A stretch of 16,609 nucleotides of DNA from DATKWF01 sp035529715 (GTDB taxonomy: Bacteria > Chloroflexota > Dehalococcoidia > Dehalococcoidales > RBG-16-60-22): contig DATKWF010000052.1 in NCBI GenBank assembly GCA_035529715.1, positions 1 to 16,609 on the forward strand, in the 5' to 3' direction. Positions within the stretch are counted from its first letter, which is position 1. Each line of letters begins with the position of its first letter. A program made the position numbers and the translations under genes. This document shows, piece by piece, positions 7,998 through 15,387 of the stretch. The notes beneath the pieces were generated by a model that saw only the letters and a program-made list of their open reading frames with translations, made no database searches and was not told where the DNA came from.

Positions 7998-8033
7998 AAG
8001 GAGCCCTGGAACTGAAAATGTTAAGGGCTCTTT
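7998..8033 (+). terminator. Probable intrinsic terminator after the zinc-ribbon gene
   Basis: GAGCCCT (8001-8007) pairs perfectly with AGGGCTC (8024-8030), extended at its base by a G-T wobble and two A-T pairs, across a 16-base loop, and runs into TTTT. The loop is larger than usual. It separates the DUF151/zinc-ribbon pair from the atp promoter. The rest of the 7948-8061 gap holds no convincing gene. Confidence 0.5.
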
Positions 8034-8061
8034 TACTGGCAGGTAGCCGGCGAAAACTGGT

Positions 8062-8089
8062 TTGACACAGGTAGTAGGTTTGATATGCT
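8062..8089 (+). promoter_or_regulatory. Promoter of the ATP synthase operon
   Basis: A perfect -35 TTGACA (8062-8067), a 16-base spacer and -10 TATGCT (8084-8089) preceded by TGA, an extended -10. Transcription is predicted to begin near 8096, about 20 bases before the first gene. Confidence 0.75.
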
Positions 8090-8116
8090 GCTCACAGTCA
8101 GTATATTGAGGTTGAC

Positions 8117-8341
8117 ATGAGCAGGTGGGTGGCGGCTCTAAGACTGGTAGGAGTGGGGTTTTTTATCGGCGGGTCTATTGTTTTGGGTGTCGTTGCCGGC
8201 CTCTGGCTGGATAGCAGGCTAAATACCGCGCCGATATTAGTGATAGTTGGCTTGATTCTTGGAGTTGCTGTTGCCTTCTACGGTGTTTACCAGTTGCTTC
8301 TGCCCCTCATTGGCAACAAACGAGGCAAGGAGAATGGGTGA
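8117..8341 (+). CDS. atpZ: AtpZ/AtpI-family membrane protein, first gene of the atp operon
   Basis: A 74-residue protein with two predicted membrane helices (about 9-30 and 38-62). Between them is the family-typical glycine-rich stretch with a short charged turn, GVVAGLWLDSRLNTAP. This matches the small AtpZ/AtpI (ATPase_gene1) family that commonly precedes atpB; members are linked to Fo assembly or Mg/Ca transport, but are not subunits of the core enzyme. GAGGT (8108-8112) lies 4 bases before the ATG. Its TGA overlaps the atpB ATG (TGATG), so translation of the two is likely coupled. Whether it should be called atpI or atpZ is uncertain. Confidence 0.85.
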   Translation: MSRWVAALRLVGVGFFIGGSIVLGVVAGLWLDSRLNTAPILVIVGLILGVAVAFYGVYQLLLPLIGNKRGKENG

Positions 8342-9300
8342 TGCCTAAAAAAGGCTGTTTGGGTTTTTCATTGCCCGTTTTGGCTGGGGTTTTGCTTGTT
8401 TTCCTTTTACTCTCGGTGACTGGCTTTATCATTGGGCCTCTGGGCAGGAGTATGTTTGGTGATTTGGGTTTACCTGCCTGGCTGAGTGTTCCCCAGCCGG
8501 TCCCTGAACTTCCGGCTGAAGAAGTTTTTCACCTGTTTGGCTTTCCGATTACCAACAGTATTATTGGTGCCTGGATTACCATAATTGTTCTGGTCGGCTT
8601 TTCCTATGTAATTACTCGCCGGATGAAGATTGTGCCGGGCAGGTTGCAGAGTGCCTTTGAGCTTCTGCTTGGCTGGCTTTACGACCTGTGCCAGAGAGTC
8701 GCTGGCGAGGAAAACGGGCGCCGATTCTTTCCGGTAGTAGCCACTATCTTTCTCTTTGTCGCCTTTAATGCCTGGCTGAGTCTAATCCCTGGATTTGGCT
8801 CGATAACGATTACTACTGTTGAAGGTGAGCATGTTCATTTGCTCAGGGGTGCCAATACCGATATAAATATGCCTCTGGCTCTGGCGCTGGTATCATTTAT
8901 CTGTGTTGAATACTTCGGGCTGAGGTCGCTGGGCATTCGTTATCTGGGGAAATTTATCAATGTGGGGCAATTTTTCAGAAGTGTTCGCTATATAGTTAAG
9001 GGCAGTGTTCGTGCCGGACTCAGCGGGCTGATGACCGGGTTTATTCATATTTTTGTCGGTTTCCTGGAGGCAATGAGCGAATTGGTGCGTATTGTCAGTT
9101 TTACCTTCCGTCTTTTCGGTAATATGACCGCAGGTGAAATACTGCTGCTGATAGCCGCTTTCCTGGTTCCCTGGGTGTTTGCCCTGCCATTCTATGGCCT
9201 TGAGTTGCTTGTTGGCTTTGTCCAGGCACTCATCTTTGGTGGCTTGACACTGGTGTTTCTTACCCTGGCAGTGGCACATCACGGTGGAGAGGAAGCTTGA
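8341..9300 (+). CDS. atpB: ATP synthase Fo subunit a
   Basis: A 319-residue integral membrane protein forming the proton half-channels against the c ring. The essential arginine is R257 in SFTFRLFGNMTAGE, with E266 just after; the C-terminal helix FVQALIFGGLTLVFLTLAVAHH is typical. About six hydrophobic segments are seen, including an N-terminal one (10-33) and 74-92. It is longer than the E. coli protein (271), partly from a proline-rich segment near 45-62 before the conserved core and a charged stretch near 200-226. The ATG at 8341 is preferred over the GTG at 8338 because AAGGAG (8327-8332) lies 8 bases upstream and the ATG overlaps the previous stop. Confidence 0.96.
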   Translation: MPKKGCLGFSLPVLAGVLLVFLLLSVTGFIIGPLGRSMFGDLGLPAWLSVPQPVPELPAEEVFHLFGFPITNSIIGAWITIIVLVGFSYVITRRMKIVPGRLQSAFELLLGWLYDLCQRVAGEENGRRFFPVVATIFLFVAFNAWLSLIPGFGSITITTVEGEHVHLLRGANTDINMPLALALVSFICVEYFGLRSLGIRYLGKFINVGQFFRSVRYIVKGSVRAGLSGLMTGFIHIFVGFLEAMSELVRIVSFTFRLFGNMTAGEILLLIAAFLVPWVFALPFYGLELLVGFVQALIFGGLTLVFLTLAVAHHGGEEA

Positions 9301-9344
9301 CATAAGATATTCTGCTTAAAGCAATTACTAAAAGGAGGTAAAGA

Positions 9345-9575
9345 ATGGATCCAGCAACAATGAAGTTATTGGCGGTGGGGATGGCAGCTAGCCTGGGATT
9401 ATTGGGACCGGCGCTAGCTATCGGTCTTATTGGCTTTTCAGCTCTGCAGGGCTTGGCCCGCAACCCTGAGGCAAGTGGTCCCATCATGACCAACATGATA
9501 CTGGTTACTGCCTTTGCCGAGGCTATCGGGATTTATGCCCTGATTATAGCCATAATCCTGGCTATGATTGTTTAG
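9345..9575 (+). CDS. atpE: ATP synthase Fo subunit c
   Basis: A 76-residue hairpin of two membrane helices joined by the polar loop with RNPEAS (39-44), which contacts the F1 stalk. The ion-binding carboxylate is E59 in AFAEAIGIY. The residue after it is alanine, not serine or threonine, and the helix-1 glutamine of sodium-type rings is not evident, so a proton ring is inferred. Helix 1 has GPALAIGLIG, with fewer glycines than a full GxGxG repeat. AAAGGAGGT (9331-9339) five bases before the ATG is the best ribosome binding site of the operon, in keeping with the high copy number of subunit c. Confidence 0.96.
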   Translation: MDPATMKLLAVGMAASLGLLGPALAIGLIGFSALQGLARNPEASGPIMTNMILVTAFAEAIGIYALIIAIILAMIV

Positions 9576-9595
9576 TGATTAATAAGGAGGCTATT

Positions 9596-9703
9596 ATGGG
9601 ACAAGATGGTATACCTATGTCGATAGCGGTGCTCTTTGTCGGTGTTATTTTGGGGGCGATGTTTCTTGTCGGTTTAATCATCGGAGTGATGCTCTTTGCC
9701 TGA
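9596..9703 (+). CDS. 35-residue single-helix membrane peptide between atpE and atpF
   Basis: A short complete ORF, ATG to TGA, in the 173-base gap between atpE and atpF. AAGGAGG (9584-9590) lies five bases before the ATG, as strong as the sites of recognised genes here. The predicted peptide has a short polar N-terminus (MGQDGIPMS) and then about 26 uncharged hydrophobic residues, one membrane helix. Glycines at 16, 20, 26 and 30 form two GxxxG motifs, a pattern used for tight helix packing. There is no charged residue in the helix, so it is not a second c subunit. I recognise no family. Its place among the Fo genes suggests a small Fo-associated or assembly peptide; this is inference. It is too short for most gene finders. 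Confidence 0.65.
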   Translation: MGQDGIPMSIAVLFVGVILGAMFLVGLIIGVMLFA

Positions 9704-9748
9704 TGTAACTGACTGTTTTAATGTGAAATCCTATTAAAGGGGAGAAAA

Positions 9749-10258
9749 ATGGGAGGTCTTGCCGACCTTGGTATAAACTTACCGGTATTAGTGGCGCAGA
9801 TTGTCAATGTGGCTATCCTTCTTGGTCTGTTGTATCTGGTTGCCTACAAGCCGATTATGAGAATGCTGGATGAGCGCTCATGTAGGATTAAGGAAAGTAT
9901 GGAGCAGGCTGAGGCTATTAAAGAGCAGGCGGCCCGTGCTGAGGAAGAGGTGAAGAAGCAACTTGAAGCCGCCGCCAGAGAAGGACAGGAGAGAATAGCC
10001 CAGGCGGTGCAAATTGGGGAGGATGTTAAGCAAAAAGCCCAGCAGGAGGCCAGACAGGAAACGGAAACCATTATAAACCGGGCCCGCACCGAGATTCAGC
10101 GGGAGCGAGATGAGGCTGTTGATGAGCTTCGTAAGGAAGTCGCTGACTTAACGATAATGGCGGCGGAGAAGGTTATTGACCGTTCCCTGGATAAGGAAAC
10201 GCACCGCGACTTGATTGACAAAGTGCTTGAGGAAAGCACCGCCCTGAAAAAGAAATAA
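9749..10258 (+). CDS. atpF: ATP synthase Fo subunit b
   Basis: A 169-residue peripheral-stalk protein. One membrane helix lies near the N-terminus (about 11-33, LPVLVAQIVNVAILLGLLYL), followed by the conserved KPIMRMLDERSCRIKES and a long charged helix rich in A, E, K, Q and R (about 45-145), the expected coiled coil of the b dimer. The C-terminal part, IMAAEKVIDRSLDKE, matches the delta-binding end. AAAGGGGAG lies just before the ATG. Only one b-type gene is present, so a homodimer is expected. Confidence 0.95.
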   Translation: MGGLADLGINLPVLVAQIVNVAILLGLLYLVAYKPIMRMLDERSCRIKESMEQAEAIKEQAARAEEEVKKQLEAAAREGQERIAQAVQIGEDVKQKAQQEARQETETIINRARTEIQRERDEAVDELRKEVADLTIMAAEKVIDRSLDKETHRDLIDKVLEESTALKKK

Positions 10259-10281
10259 TTTACTACAGTTAGGGAGATGCC

Positions 10282-10821
10282 GTGGCCGCAAAATATAATG
10301 TCAGGCGCTACTCCCAGGCGGTATTTGAGATTGCGCTGGAGACAAAAAAATTAGACAGGTGGCAGTCTGACCTCAGCAAGATTGTCAGTGTAGCTGAAGA
10401 TGCTGCATTTATGGCTTTGCTGGAGAGTCCCAGATTTCATTTTGACAAGAAAGCCGGGCTGCTGTCCAGGCGGCTGAAAGGAATAAGTCCTCTGGCGTTA
10501 AATCTGGTTCTTTTGCTGGTAACCAGAGGCAAGCTGAGCATGAGCAGTGATATTGCTGATGAGTACCAGCGACGGCTGGACAGTTATCGTGGTATTGAAC
10601 CGGCTGAAGTCACTACTGCCGTTTCTCTTGATGACAGGGACAGGGCGAAGTTGACCAAACACCTTGGCGCCATAGTGGGCAAAAAGGTGGTGCTCAAGTG
10701 TGAAGTAGACCCTGCTTTGGTGGGTGGGATTGTGGCGAGGATTGGCGGTAAGTTGCTGGATGGCAGTACCCATAGTAAATTAGCGGCTTTAAAGAGAGAG
10801 TTAATTGGTGCCGGGAGGTAA
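10282..10821 (+). CDS. atpH: ATP synthase F1 subunit delta
   Basis: A 179-residue delta (OSCP-type) subunit joining the b stalk to the top of F1. The N-terminal helical domain begins YNVRRYSQAVFEIALE, the usual opening. The C-terminal domain has EVTTAVSLDD, followed by the conserved VDPALVGGIVARIGGKLLDGS and the final LKRELI. The start is GTG, chosen because AGGGAG (10271-10276) lies five bases upstream and the protein then begins at the family position. It follows atpF by 23 bases. Confidence 0.95.
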   Translation: MAAKYNVRRYSQAVFEIALETKKLDRWQSDLSKIVSVAEDAAFMALLESPRFHFDKKAGLLSRRLKGISPLALNLVLLLVTRGKLSMSSDIADEYQRRLDSYRGIEPAEVTTAVSLDDRDRAKLTKHLGAIVGKKVVLKCEVDPALVGGIVARIGGKLLDGSTHSKLAALKRELIGAGR

Positions 10822-10868
10822 TTAGAGGTCGTTTTGAAGGAAAGTGAGATAGACAGGAGGTGGCTTAG

Positions 10869-12419
10869 TTGACAACAAGAGGACAGGATATTGCTTCTGT
10901 TATCAAACAGCAGATTGAGCAGTTTGGCATGGCAGTAACCATGGTGGACGTGGGTACCGTGATTGAGGTCGGTGATGGTATTGCCAGAATTCATGGGTTA
11001 GCCGCCGCCAAATATAACGAGTTACTTCAGTTTCCCAATGATATTATCGGGATTGCTTTGAACCTGGAAGAAGATAGTGTAGCGGCTATTATCCTTGGTG
11101 ATTACACCCCGGTTAAAGAGGGTGATGAAGTACGGTGCACCGGCCGGATTGCTGAGGTGCCGGTAGGTGAAGCGCTTATTGGACGAGTAGTTGACCCTCT
11201 GGGGCGTCCCCTGGATGGCAAGGGCCCGGTTAAAACTAAAAAGACTCGACCAGTTGAGCGGATTGCACCCAATGTGGTGTTGCGTAAGTCAGTGGATACA
11301 CCGGTGCAAACCGGTATTAAAGCTATAGACAGTTTGATTCCAATCGGCAGAGGGCAGCGGGAGCTTATTATCGGTGACCGGTCAACAGGTAAGACGGCGA
11401 TTGTCCTTGACACCATTGTTAATCAAAAAGGTGGCGATTTAACCTGTATTTATGTTGCCATTGGGCAGAAGGCATCCAAGGTGGCACAGGTGGTAGCCAA
11501 TCTGGAGGCTCATGGTGCTATGGAACATACCATTGTGGTGGCGGCTAATGCCGCTGATTCAGTGGCTCTGCAATATCTGGCGCCTTATGCTGGTTGTGCT
11601 ATTGGTGAGGAGTTTATGGAGGACGGGAAAGATGCCCTGGTTATCTATGATGACCTTTCCAAACATGCCTGGGCTTATCGTCAGCTTTCCCTGTTGTTGC
11701 GGCGTCCCCCGGGACGCGAGGCTTATCCGGGTGATGTCTTTTATCTGCACAGCCGTCTGCTGGAGAGGGCGGCTAAATATGCCGATGAATATGGTGGCGG
11801 TTCTCTGACGGCGCTGCCCATTATTGAGACACAGGCTGGTGATATGTCTGCCTATATCCCGACCAATGTAATCTCAATTACCGATGGTCAGATGTATCTG
11901 GAAAGCGACCTTTTTAACGCCGGCATAAAGCCAGCGTTGAATGTGGGCCTGTCAGTGTCCAGGGTGGGTAGCAAGGCGCAGACTAAAGCCATGAGACAGG
12001 TAGCGGGTAAATTGAGACTTGAACTGGCTCAATACCGTGAACTGGCTGCCTTTGCCCAGTTTGGTACCAGTGAACTGGATAAAACAACCAGGGCTCAGCT
12101 CGAGCGTGGTCAGCGGATCACCGAGGTCTTGAAGCAAACTGAATTTGACCCCGTGTCTCTGGAAAGACAGGTTATGATTCTGTACGCAGCGATTAACGCT
12201 TATCTTGATGACGTGCCTGTGGACAAGATTGTTGCTTTTGAGACTGATTTCAATAAATTTATGGAGACAAGTCATCCTGAAACAGGTAAATCTATTGCTG
12301 AGGCGAAAGAGATTAGCCCCAAGCTGGAAGAGGGTCTGAAAAAAGCTATAGAAGAATTTAAAAAAGGCTACTTAAAGCCGGTCGAACAAGTTGAGGAGGT
12401 TAAACCAGAGAGTGGCTAA
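10869..12419 (+). CDS. atpA: ATP synthase F1 subunit alpha
   Basis: A 516-residue alpha subunit, the non-catalytic nucleotide-binding subunit of the hexamer. The P-loop is GDRSTGKT (169-176); the usual family reading is GDRQTGKT, so serine replaces glutamine. The arginine finger is R365 in SVSRVGSKAQ. Other landmarks are PGREAYPGDVFYLHSRLLER, IPTNVISITDGQMYLESDLF and the helical C-terminal domain with QFGTSELDKTTRAQLERG. The start is TTG at 10869, with AGGAGG (10855-10860) eight bases upstream; no ATG or GTG would give the family N-terminus. The lysine/glutamate-rich C-terminus overlaps the start of atpG by 8 bases and contains its probable ribosome binding site. Confidence 0.97.
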   Translation: MTTRGQDIASVIKQQIEQFGMAVTMVDVGTVIEVGDGIARIHGLAAAKYNELLQFPNDIIGIALNLEEDSVAAIILGDYTPVKEGDEVRCTGRIAEVPVGEALIGRVVDPLGRPLDGKGPVKTKKTRPVERIAPNVVLRKSVDTPVQTGIKAIDSLIPIGRGQRELIIGDRSTGKTAIVLDTIVNQKGGDLTCIYVAIGQKASKVAQVVANLEAHGAMEHTIVVAANAADSVALQYLAPYAGCAIGEEFMEDGKDALVIYDDLSKHAWAYRQLSLLLRRPPGREAYPGDVFYLHSRLLERAAKYADEYGGGSLTALPIIETQAGDMSAYIPTNVISITDGQMYLESDLFNAGIKPALNVGLSVSRVGSKAQTKAMRQVAGKLRLELAQYRELAAFAQFGTSELDKTTRAQLERGQRITEVLKQTEFDPVSLERQVMILYAAINAYLDDVPVDKIVAFETDFNKFMETSHPETGKSIAEAKEISPKLEEGLKKAIEEFKKGYLKPVEQVEEVKPESG

Positions 12420-13269
12420 TATTCGTGCCATTCGCCGCCGGATACGCGGTATTCAGAGTACTTCCAAGATTACCAGGGCTATGGAAATGATTGCCGCTTC
12501 CAAGATGAGACGGGCACAGGAGCGTGGTCTGGCAGGAAGGCCTTATTCGGAGAAGATTCAACAGGTGATAGCTAACCTGGCAGCCCTGCCAGAGACGGGC
12601 AGGGTGTTGCATCCCCTGCTGCAGCGGAGAGAGGTAGGCAAAGTGGCTATCATCCATATTACTCCTGACCGCGGCTTATGCGGTGGGCTTAATGCCAGTC
12701 TTAACCGGATGACGGCAGGTTTTATTCTGGAGCAAAATGTGCCGGTCACCCTTGTTGCTGTTGGACGCAAGGGGTTAACTTTTATACAGCGGTATGGTCG
12801 TGATCTGCATGCCGAGTTTACCCAGCTCGGTGACCGCCCCAGCTTGCTTGATACCCTTCCCATATCACGTATCATTATTGATGACTACAGCAATGGAGCT
12901 GTGGATCTGGTCTATTTGGCTTATGCGAAATTTATTTCTACGATGGTGCAGAAACCGGTCTTGCGGCAGCTACTTCCGGTTGAACCGGCAAGCGTACCGC
13001 AGGCTGAAAACGTGGATTATATATATGAGCCGGGTCATGACGAGGTGCTGGGGTCACTTTTACCCCGATTTGTGGAAATGCAGGTTTACCATGCAATTCT
13101 GGAATCCATTGCCAGTGAGCAGTCGGCAAGGATGGTGGCAATGAGAAACGCTACGGATAACGCCAATGAGCTTATTACTGATTTAACCCTGATGTATAAC
13201 AAAGCTCGCCAGGAGTCAATTACCAATGAGCTTCTTGATATTGCTGGTGGAGTTGCTGCTCTGGCTTAG
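12412..13269 (+). CDS. atpG: ATP synthase F1 subunit gamma
   Basis: A 285-residue central rotor subunit. The N-terminal helix reads VANIRAIRRRIRGIQSTSKI, then TRAMEMIAASKM, and the C-terminal helix reads ARMVAMRNATDNANELI, then a run ending ITNELLDIAGG; together these form the coiled coil inside the alpha/beta ring. The globular part has the conserved ITPDRGLCGGLNASL. The GTG at 12412 is chosen because families start at (M)ANIRAI; the frame is open back to a TTG at 12391, but that has no ribosome binding site. GAGGAGG (12393-12399) is 12 bases from the GTG, rather far. The GTG lies inside the end of atpA, so coupling to alpha is likely. Confidence 0.94.
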   Translation: MANIRAIRRRIRGIQSTSKITRAMEMIAASKMRRAQERGLAGRPYSEKIQQVIANLAALPETGRVLHPLLQRREVGKVAIIHITPDRGLCGGLNASLNRMTAGFILEQNVPVTLVAVGRKGLTFIQRYGRDLHAEFTQLGDRPSLLDTLPISRIIIDDYSNGAVDLVYLAYAKFISTMVQKPVLRQLLPVEPASVPQAENVDYIYEPGHDEVLGSLLPRFVEMQVYHAILESIASEQSARMVAMRNATDNANELITDLTLMYNKARQESITNELLDIAGGVAALA

Positions 13270-13284
13270 CAAAGGAGAGTTTTT

Positions 13285-13344
13285 ATGGCTAAAGGTAAAA
13301 TGGCTAAAGGTAAAATGGCTAAAGGTAAAATGGCTAAAGGTAAG
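13285..13344 (+). repeat. Four tandem 15-bp repeats over the atpD start
   Basis: Four direct copies of ATGGCTAAAGGTAAA at 13285, 13300, 13315 and 13330; the first three are identical and the last ends in G. Fifteen bases keeps the frame, so each copy adds MAKGK and a further in-frame ATG. Each copy also places AAAGG four bases before the next ATG, so every copy could act as a weak ribosome binding site for the following start. Confidence 0.97.
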
Positions 13345-14778
13345 GTAGTTCAGGTAATCGGCACGGTGGTTGATATAGAGTTTCCACCTGAAGAATTGCC
13401 GGCACTTTACAATGCTATTGAAATTAATACCAGTAGTACCAAGCTTATACTTGAGACCCAGGAGCACCTGGGCAATAACTGGGTCAGGTGTCTGGCACTA
13501 TCGTCTACGGATGGGTTAAACAGGGGCGCCGAGGCGATTGATACCGGGGCTGCCCTTTCGGTACCGGTGGGTAGAGCCACTCTGGGGCGTCTTTTCAATG
13601 TTATGGGAGAGACTATGGATAACCTCGGGGCAGTTAAGGCTGAAGAGCAATGGTCGATCCATCGTCTGCCACCGAGCTTTGAGGAGCAGGAGACAACCAC
13701 CCAGATGCTGGAGACGGGGCTCAAGGTTATTGACCTGATTACTCCTTTCATCAAAGGGGGCAAGATAGGTGCCTATGGTGGAGCGGGAGTAGGCAAAACG
13801 GTTATCATCATGGAGCTTATTCGCAACATTGCCACCGAGCATGGCGGATTTTCTGTCTTTACCGGTATTGGTGAGAGGTCTCGTGAGGGTAATGACCTGT
13901 GGCACGAGATGAGGGATTCGGGTGTAATTGATAAGACAGTCATGGTCTTTGGACAGATGAATGAGCCCCCGGGTGTCCGCCTGCGCGTGGGGCTTACCGG
14001 ATTAACTATGGCCGAATACTTCCGTGATGTTGAGCATCAGGATGTTCTGCTCTTTATTGATAATATCTACCGCTATGTTCTGGCTGGTATGGAGGTATCA
14101 GCGTTGCTGGGTCGCATGCCTTCGGCAGTAGGCTATCAGCCCACTCTGGCTACGGAGATGGGTGAGCTTGAGGAGAGGATTACCTCCACCAAGCAGGGCT
14201 CGATCACCTCTTTTCAGGCTATTTATGTCCCGGCTGATGATTATACCGACCCCGGTGTGGTTACCACCTTCGGTCATCTTGATGCGGTGATTGCCCTGGA
14301 AAGGTCCATTGCCGAGCAGGGATTGTATCCGGCGGTTGACCCGCTGACATCGACCTCTCGCATACTTACTCCTGCTGTGGTTGGTGAAGAGCACTACCGG
14401 GTGGCCCGTGAAGTGCAGAGGGTGCTCCAGCGCTACAAGGACCTGCAGGACATAATCGCCATACTGGGAATTGAAGAGCTCAGTGAGGAAGATAAACTCA
14501 TGGTAGGCCGGGCACGTCGTATCCAGAGGTTTTTGTCCCAGCCGATGTTTGTTACCGAAGTTTTTACCGGCAGAAAAGGGAAATATGTGCCGGTAAAGGA
14601 GACGGTGCGCGGTTTCAAGGAGATTCTGGAGGGTAAATATGATGACCTCCCGGAGCAAGCTTTTTACATGGTGGGTGCAATAGATGAGGTGGTAGAACAG
14701 GCTAAGAAACTGACGGCTGAAGGTGAAGTGGCAGAGGAGAAGAAGAAAGGGGAGGAGACTGAGAAGTCGAAAGCATAA
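13285..14778 (+). CDS. atpD: ATP synthase F1 subunit beta, with fourfold repeated N-terminal start segment
   Basis: The catalytic subunit, 497 residues from the first ATG. It begins with MAKGK four times in tandem; the usual beta N-terminus has one such unit followed by VVQVIG, so 482 residues would be normal. Walker A is GGAGVGKT (165-172), the catalytic glutamate is E201 or E197 in GERSREGNDL (196-205), the Walker B aspartate is D259 in LLFIDN, and EELSEED (397-403) is the DELSEED lever. Several usually invariant stretches are altered: IGAYGG for IGLFGG, GERS for GERT, DNIYRYVLAGME where DNIFRFTQAGSE is usual, and DPGVVTTFGHLDA where DPAPATTFAHLDA is usual. Catalytic residues remain, so it is judged functional. 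AAAGGAG (13271-13277) precedes the first ATG by 7 bases. Confidence 0.96.
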   Translation: MAKGKMAKGKMAKGKMAKGKVVQVIGTVVDIEFPPEELPALYNAIEINTSSTKLILETQEHLGNNWVRCLALSSTDGLNRGAEAIDTGAALSVPVGRATLGRLFNVMGETMDNLGAVKAEEQWSIHRLPPSFEEQETTTQMLETGLKVIDLITPFIKGGKIGAYGGAGVGKTVIIMELIRNIATEHGGFSVFTGIGERSREGNDLWHEMRDSGVIDKTVMVFGQMNEPPGVRLRVGLTGLTMAEYFRDVEHQDVLLFIDNIYRYVLAGMEVSALLGRMPSAVGYQPTLATEMGELEERITSTKQGSITSFQAIYVPADDYTDPGVVTTFGHLDAVIALERSIAEQGLYPAVDPLTSTSRILTPAVVGEEHYRVAREVQRVLQRYKDLQDIIAILGIEELSEEDKLMVGRARRIQRFLSQPMFVTEVFTGRKGKYVPVKETVRGFKEILEGKYDDLPEQAFYMVGAIDEVVEQAKKLTAEGEVAEEKKKGEETEKSKA

Positions 14779-14780
14779 CA

Positions 14781-15206
14781 ATGGCTAGTATCAGGCTTGA
14801 TATTGTCACTGCGGAGCGAGAGGTTTATGCTGGGGATGTAGATGTGGTGATTGCTCCCGGCGTTGAGGGTCAACTCGGGATTTTACCACACCATGCTCCT
14901 CTGATGACCACCTTGCAGGCAGGTGAACTTAGAGTGAGGAAGGGAGGGGAGGAAGTCTCCATGGCTATTTCCGGTGGTTTCATTGAAGTACGACCTGACA
15001 AGGTGGTGGTTCTGGCGGATACTGCGGAGAGGGCTGAGGAGATTGATGTCGCCCGGGCGGAAGAAGCGAAGCAGCGGGCTAGGGAACGACTGTCTGAGAA
15101 GCAGGTTGTCGGTGCTGATGAGGCTCGTGTTGAAGCGTCACTACGCCGTGCCCTTATCCGTCTTAAGGTAGCGGAGAAAAGGCGGAAGAGAAGGGCGGGG
15201 ACCTAA
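14781..15206 (+). CDS. atpC: ATP synthase F1 subunit epsilon
   Basis: A 141-residue epsilon subunit at the foot of the central stalk. The N-terminal beta-sandwich is recognisable from LDIVTAEREVYAGDVDVVIAPG, then GQLGILPHHAPLMTTLQAGE, and AISGGFIEVRPDKVVVLADTA. The C-terminal two-helix domain (about 89-141) is present and highly charged, ending in a K/R-rich tail (EKRRKRRAGT), so the inhibitory arm known in this family could be formed. It starts two bases after the atpD stop and has no clear ribosome binding site, which suggests dependence on beta translation. It is the last gene of the operon; no clear intrinsic terminator follows directly. Confidence 0.95.
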   Translation: MASIRLDIVTAEREVYAGDVDVVIAPGVEGQLGILPHHAPLMTTLQAGELRVRKGGEEVSMAISGGFIEVRPDKVVVLADTAERAEEIDVARAEEAKQRARERLSEKQVVGADEARVEASLRRALIRLKVAEKRRKRRAGT

Positions 15207-15361
15207 AAAATTCACCTTTGATACCCGTGGGGACTAAAATTTGACCGATGGTTATGAATTCTGAAGTGGGTGGTTTCATTTCTGATTCCGGGTGGCTGAT
15301 TATTGGGGCCGTTACTTTTACTGTGAGCCTGGTGGTAAATTTATTAATATACTCACCCTAT

Positions 15362-15387
15362 TTACTTCTCCTTGGGAGGAGAAGTAA
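15362..15387. repeat. Perfect 10-bp inverted repeat between atpC and khpA
   Basis: TTACTTCTCC (15362-15371) and GGAGAAGTAA (15378-15387) are exact reverse complements around a 6-base loop. The flanks are C-rich on the left (ACTCACCCTA) and G-rich on the right (GGGGATGGGG), giving partial further pairing. Neither strand has a U-run right after the hairpin, so a classic intrinsic terminator is unlikely. The form resembles dispersed palindromic repeats often found between convergent genes. The rest of the 15207-15437 gap holds no supported gene. Confidence 0.7.

Noticed and set aside
7962..8045. 27-codon ORF in the gap before the atp promoter
   Set aside because: It has no ribosome binding site, it spans the probable terminator, and the peptide has no notable features.
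8040..8074. Direct repeat CAGGTAG at 8040 and 8068 near the atp promoter
   Set aside because: Seven bases is short, the spacing is not whole helical turns, and there is no further symmetry; chance is likely.
9345..9575. Sodium-type c subunit
   Set aside because: E59 is followed by alanine rather than serine or threonine and the helix-1 glutamine is not seen; a proton ring is more likely.
13216..13467. Minus-strand ORF with repeated FTFSH
   Set aside because: The repeat is the reverse complement of the atpD 15-bp tandem units, not a protein repeat.
14098..14781. 227-residue minus-strand ORF
   Set aside because: It lies wholly antisense to atpD, which has full conserved motifs; the antisense translation has no recognisable domain and biased, low-complexity composition.
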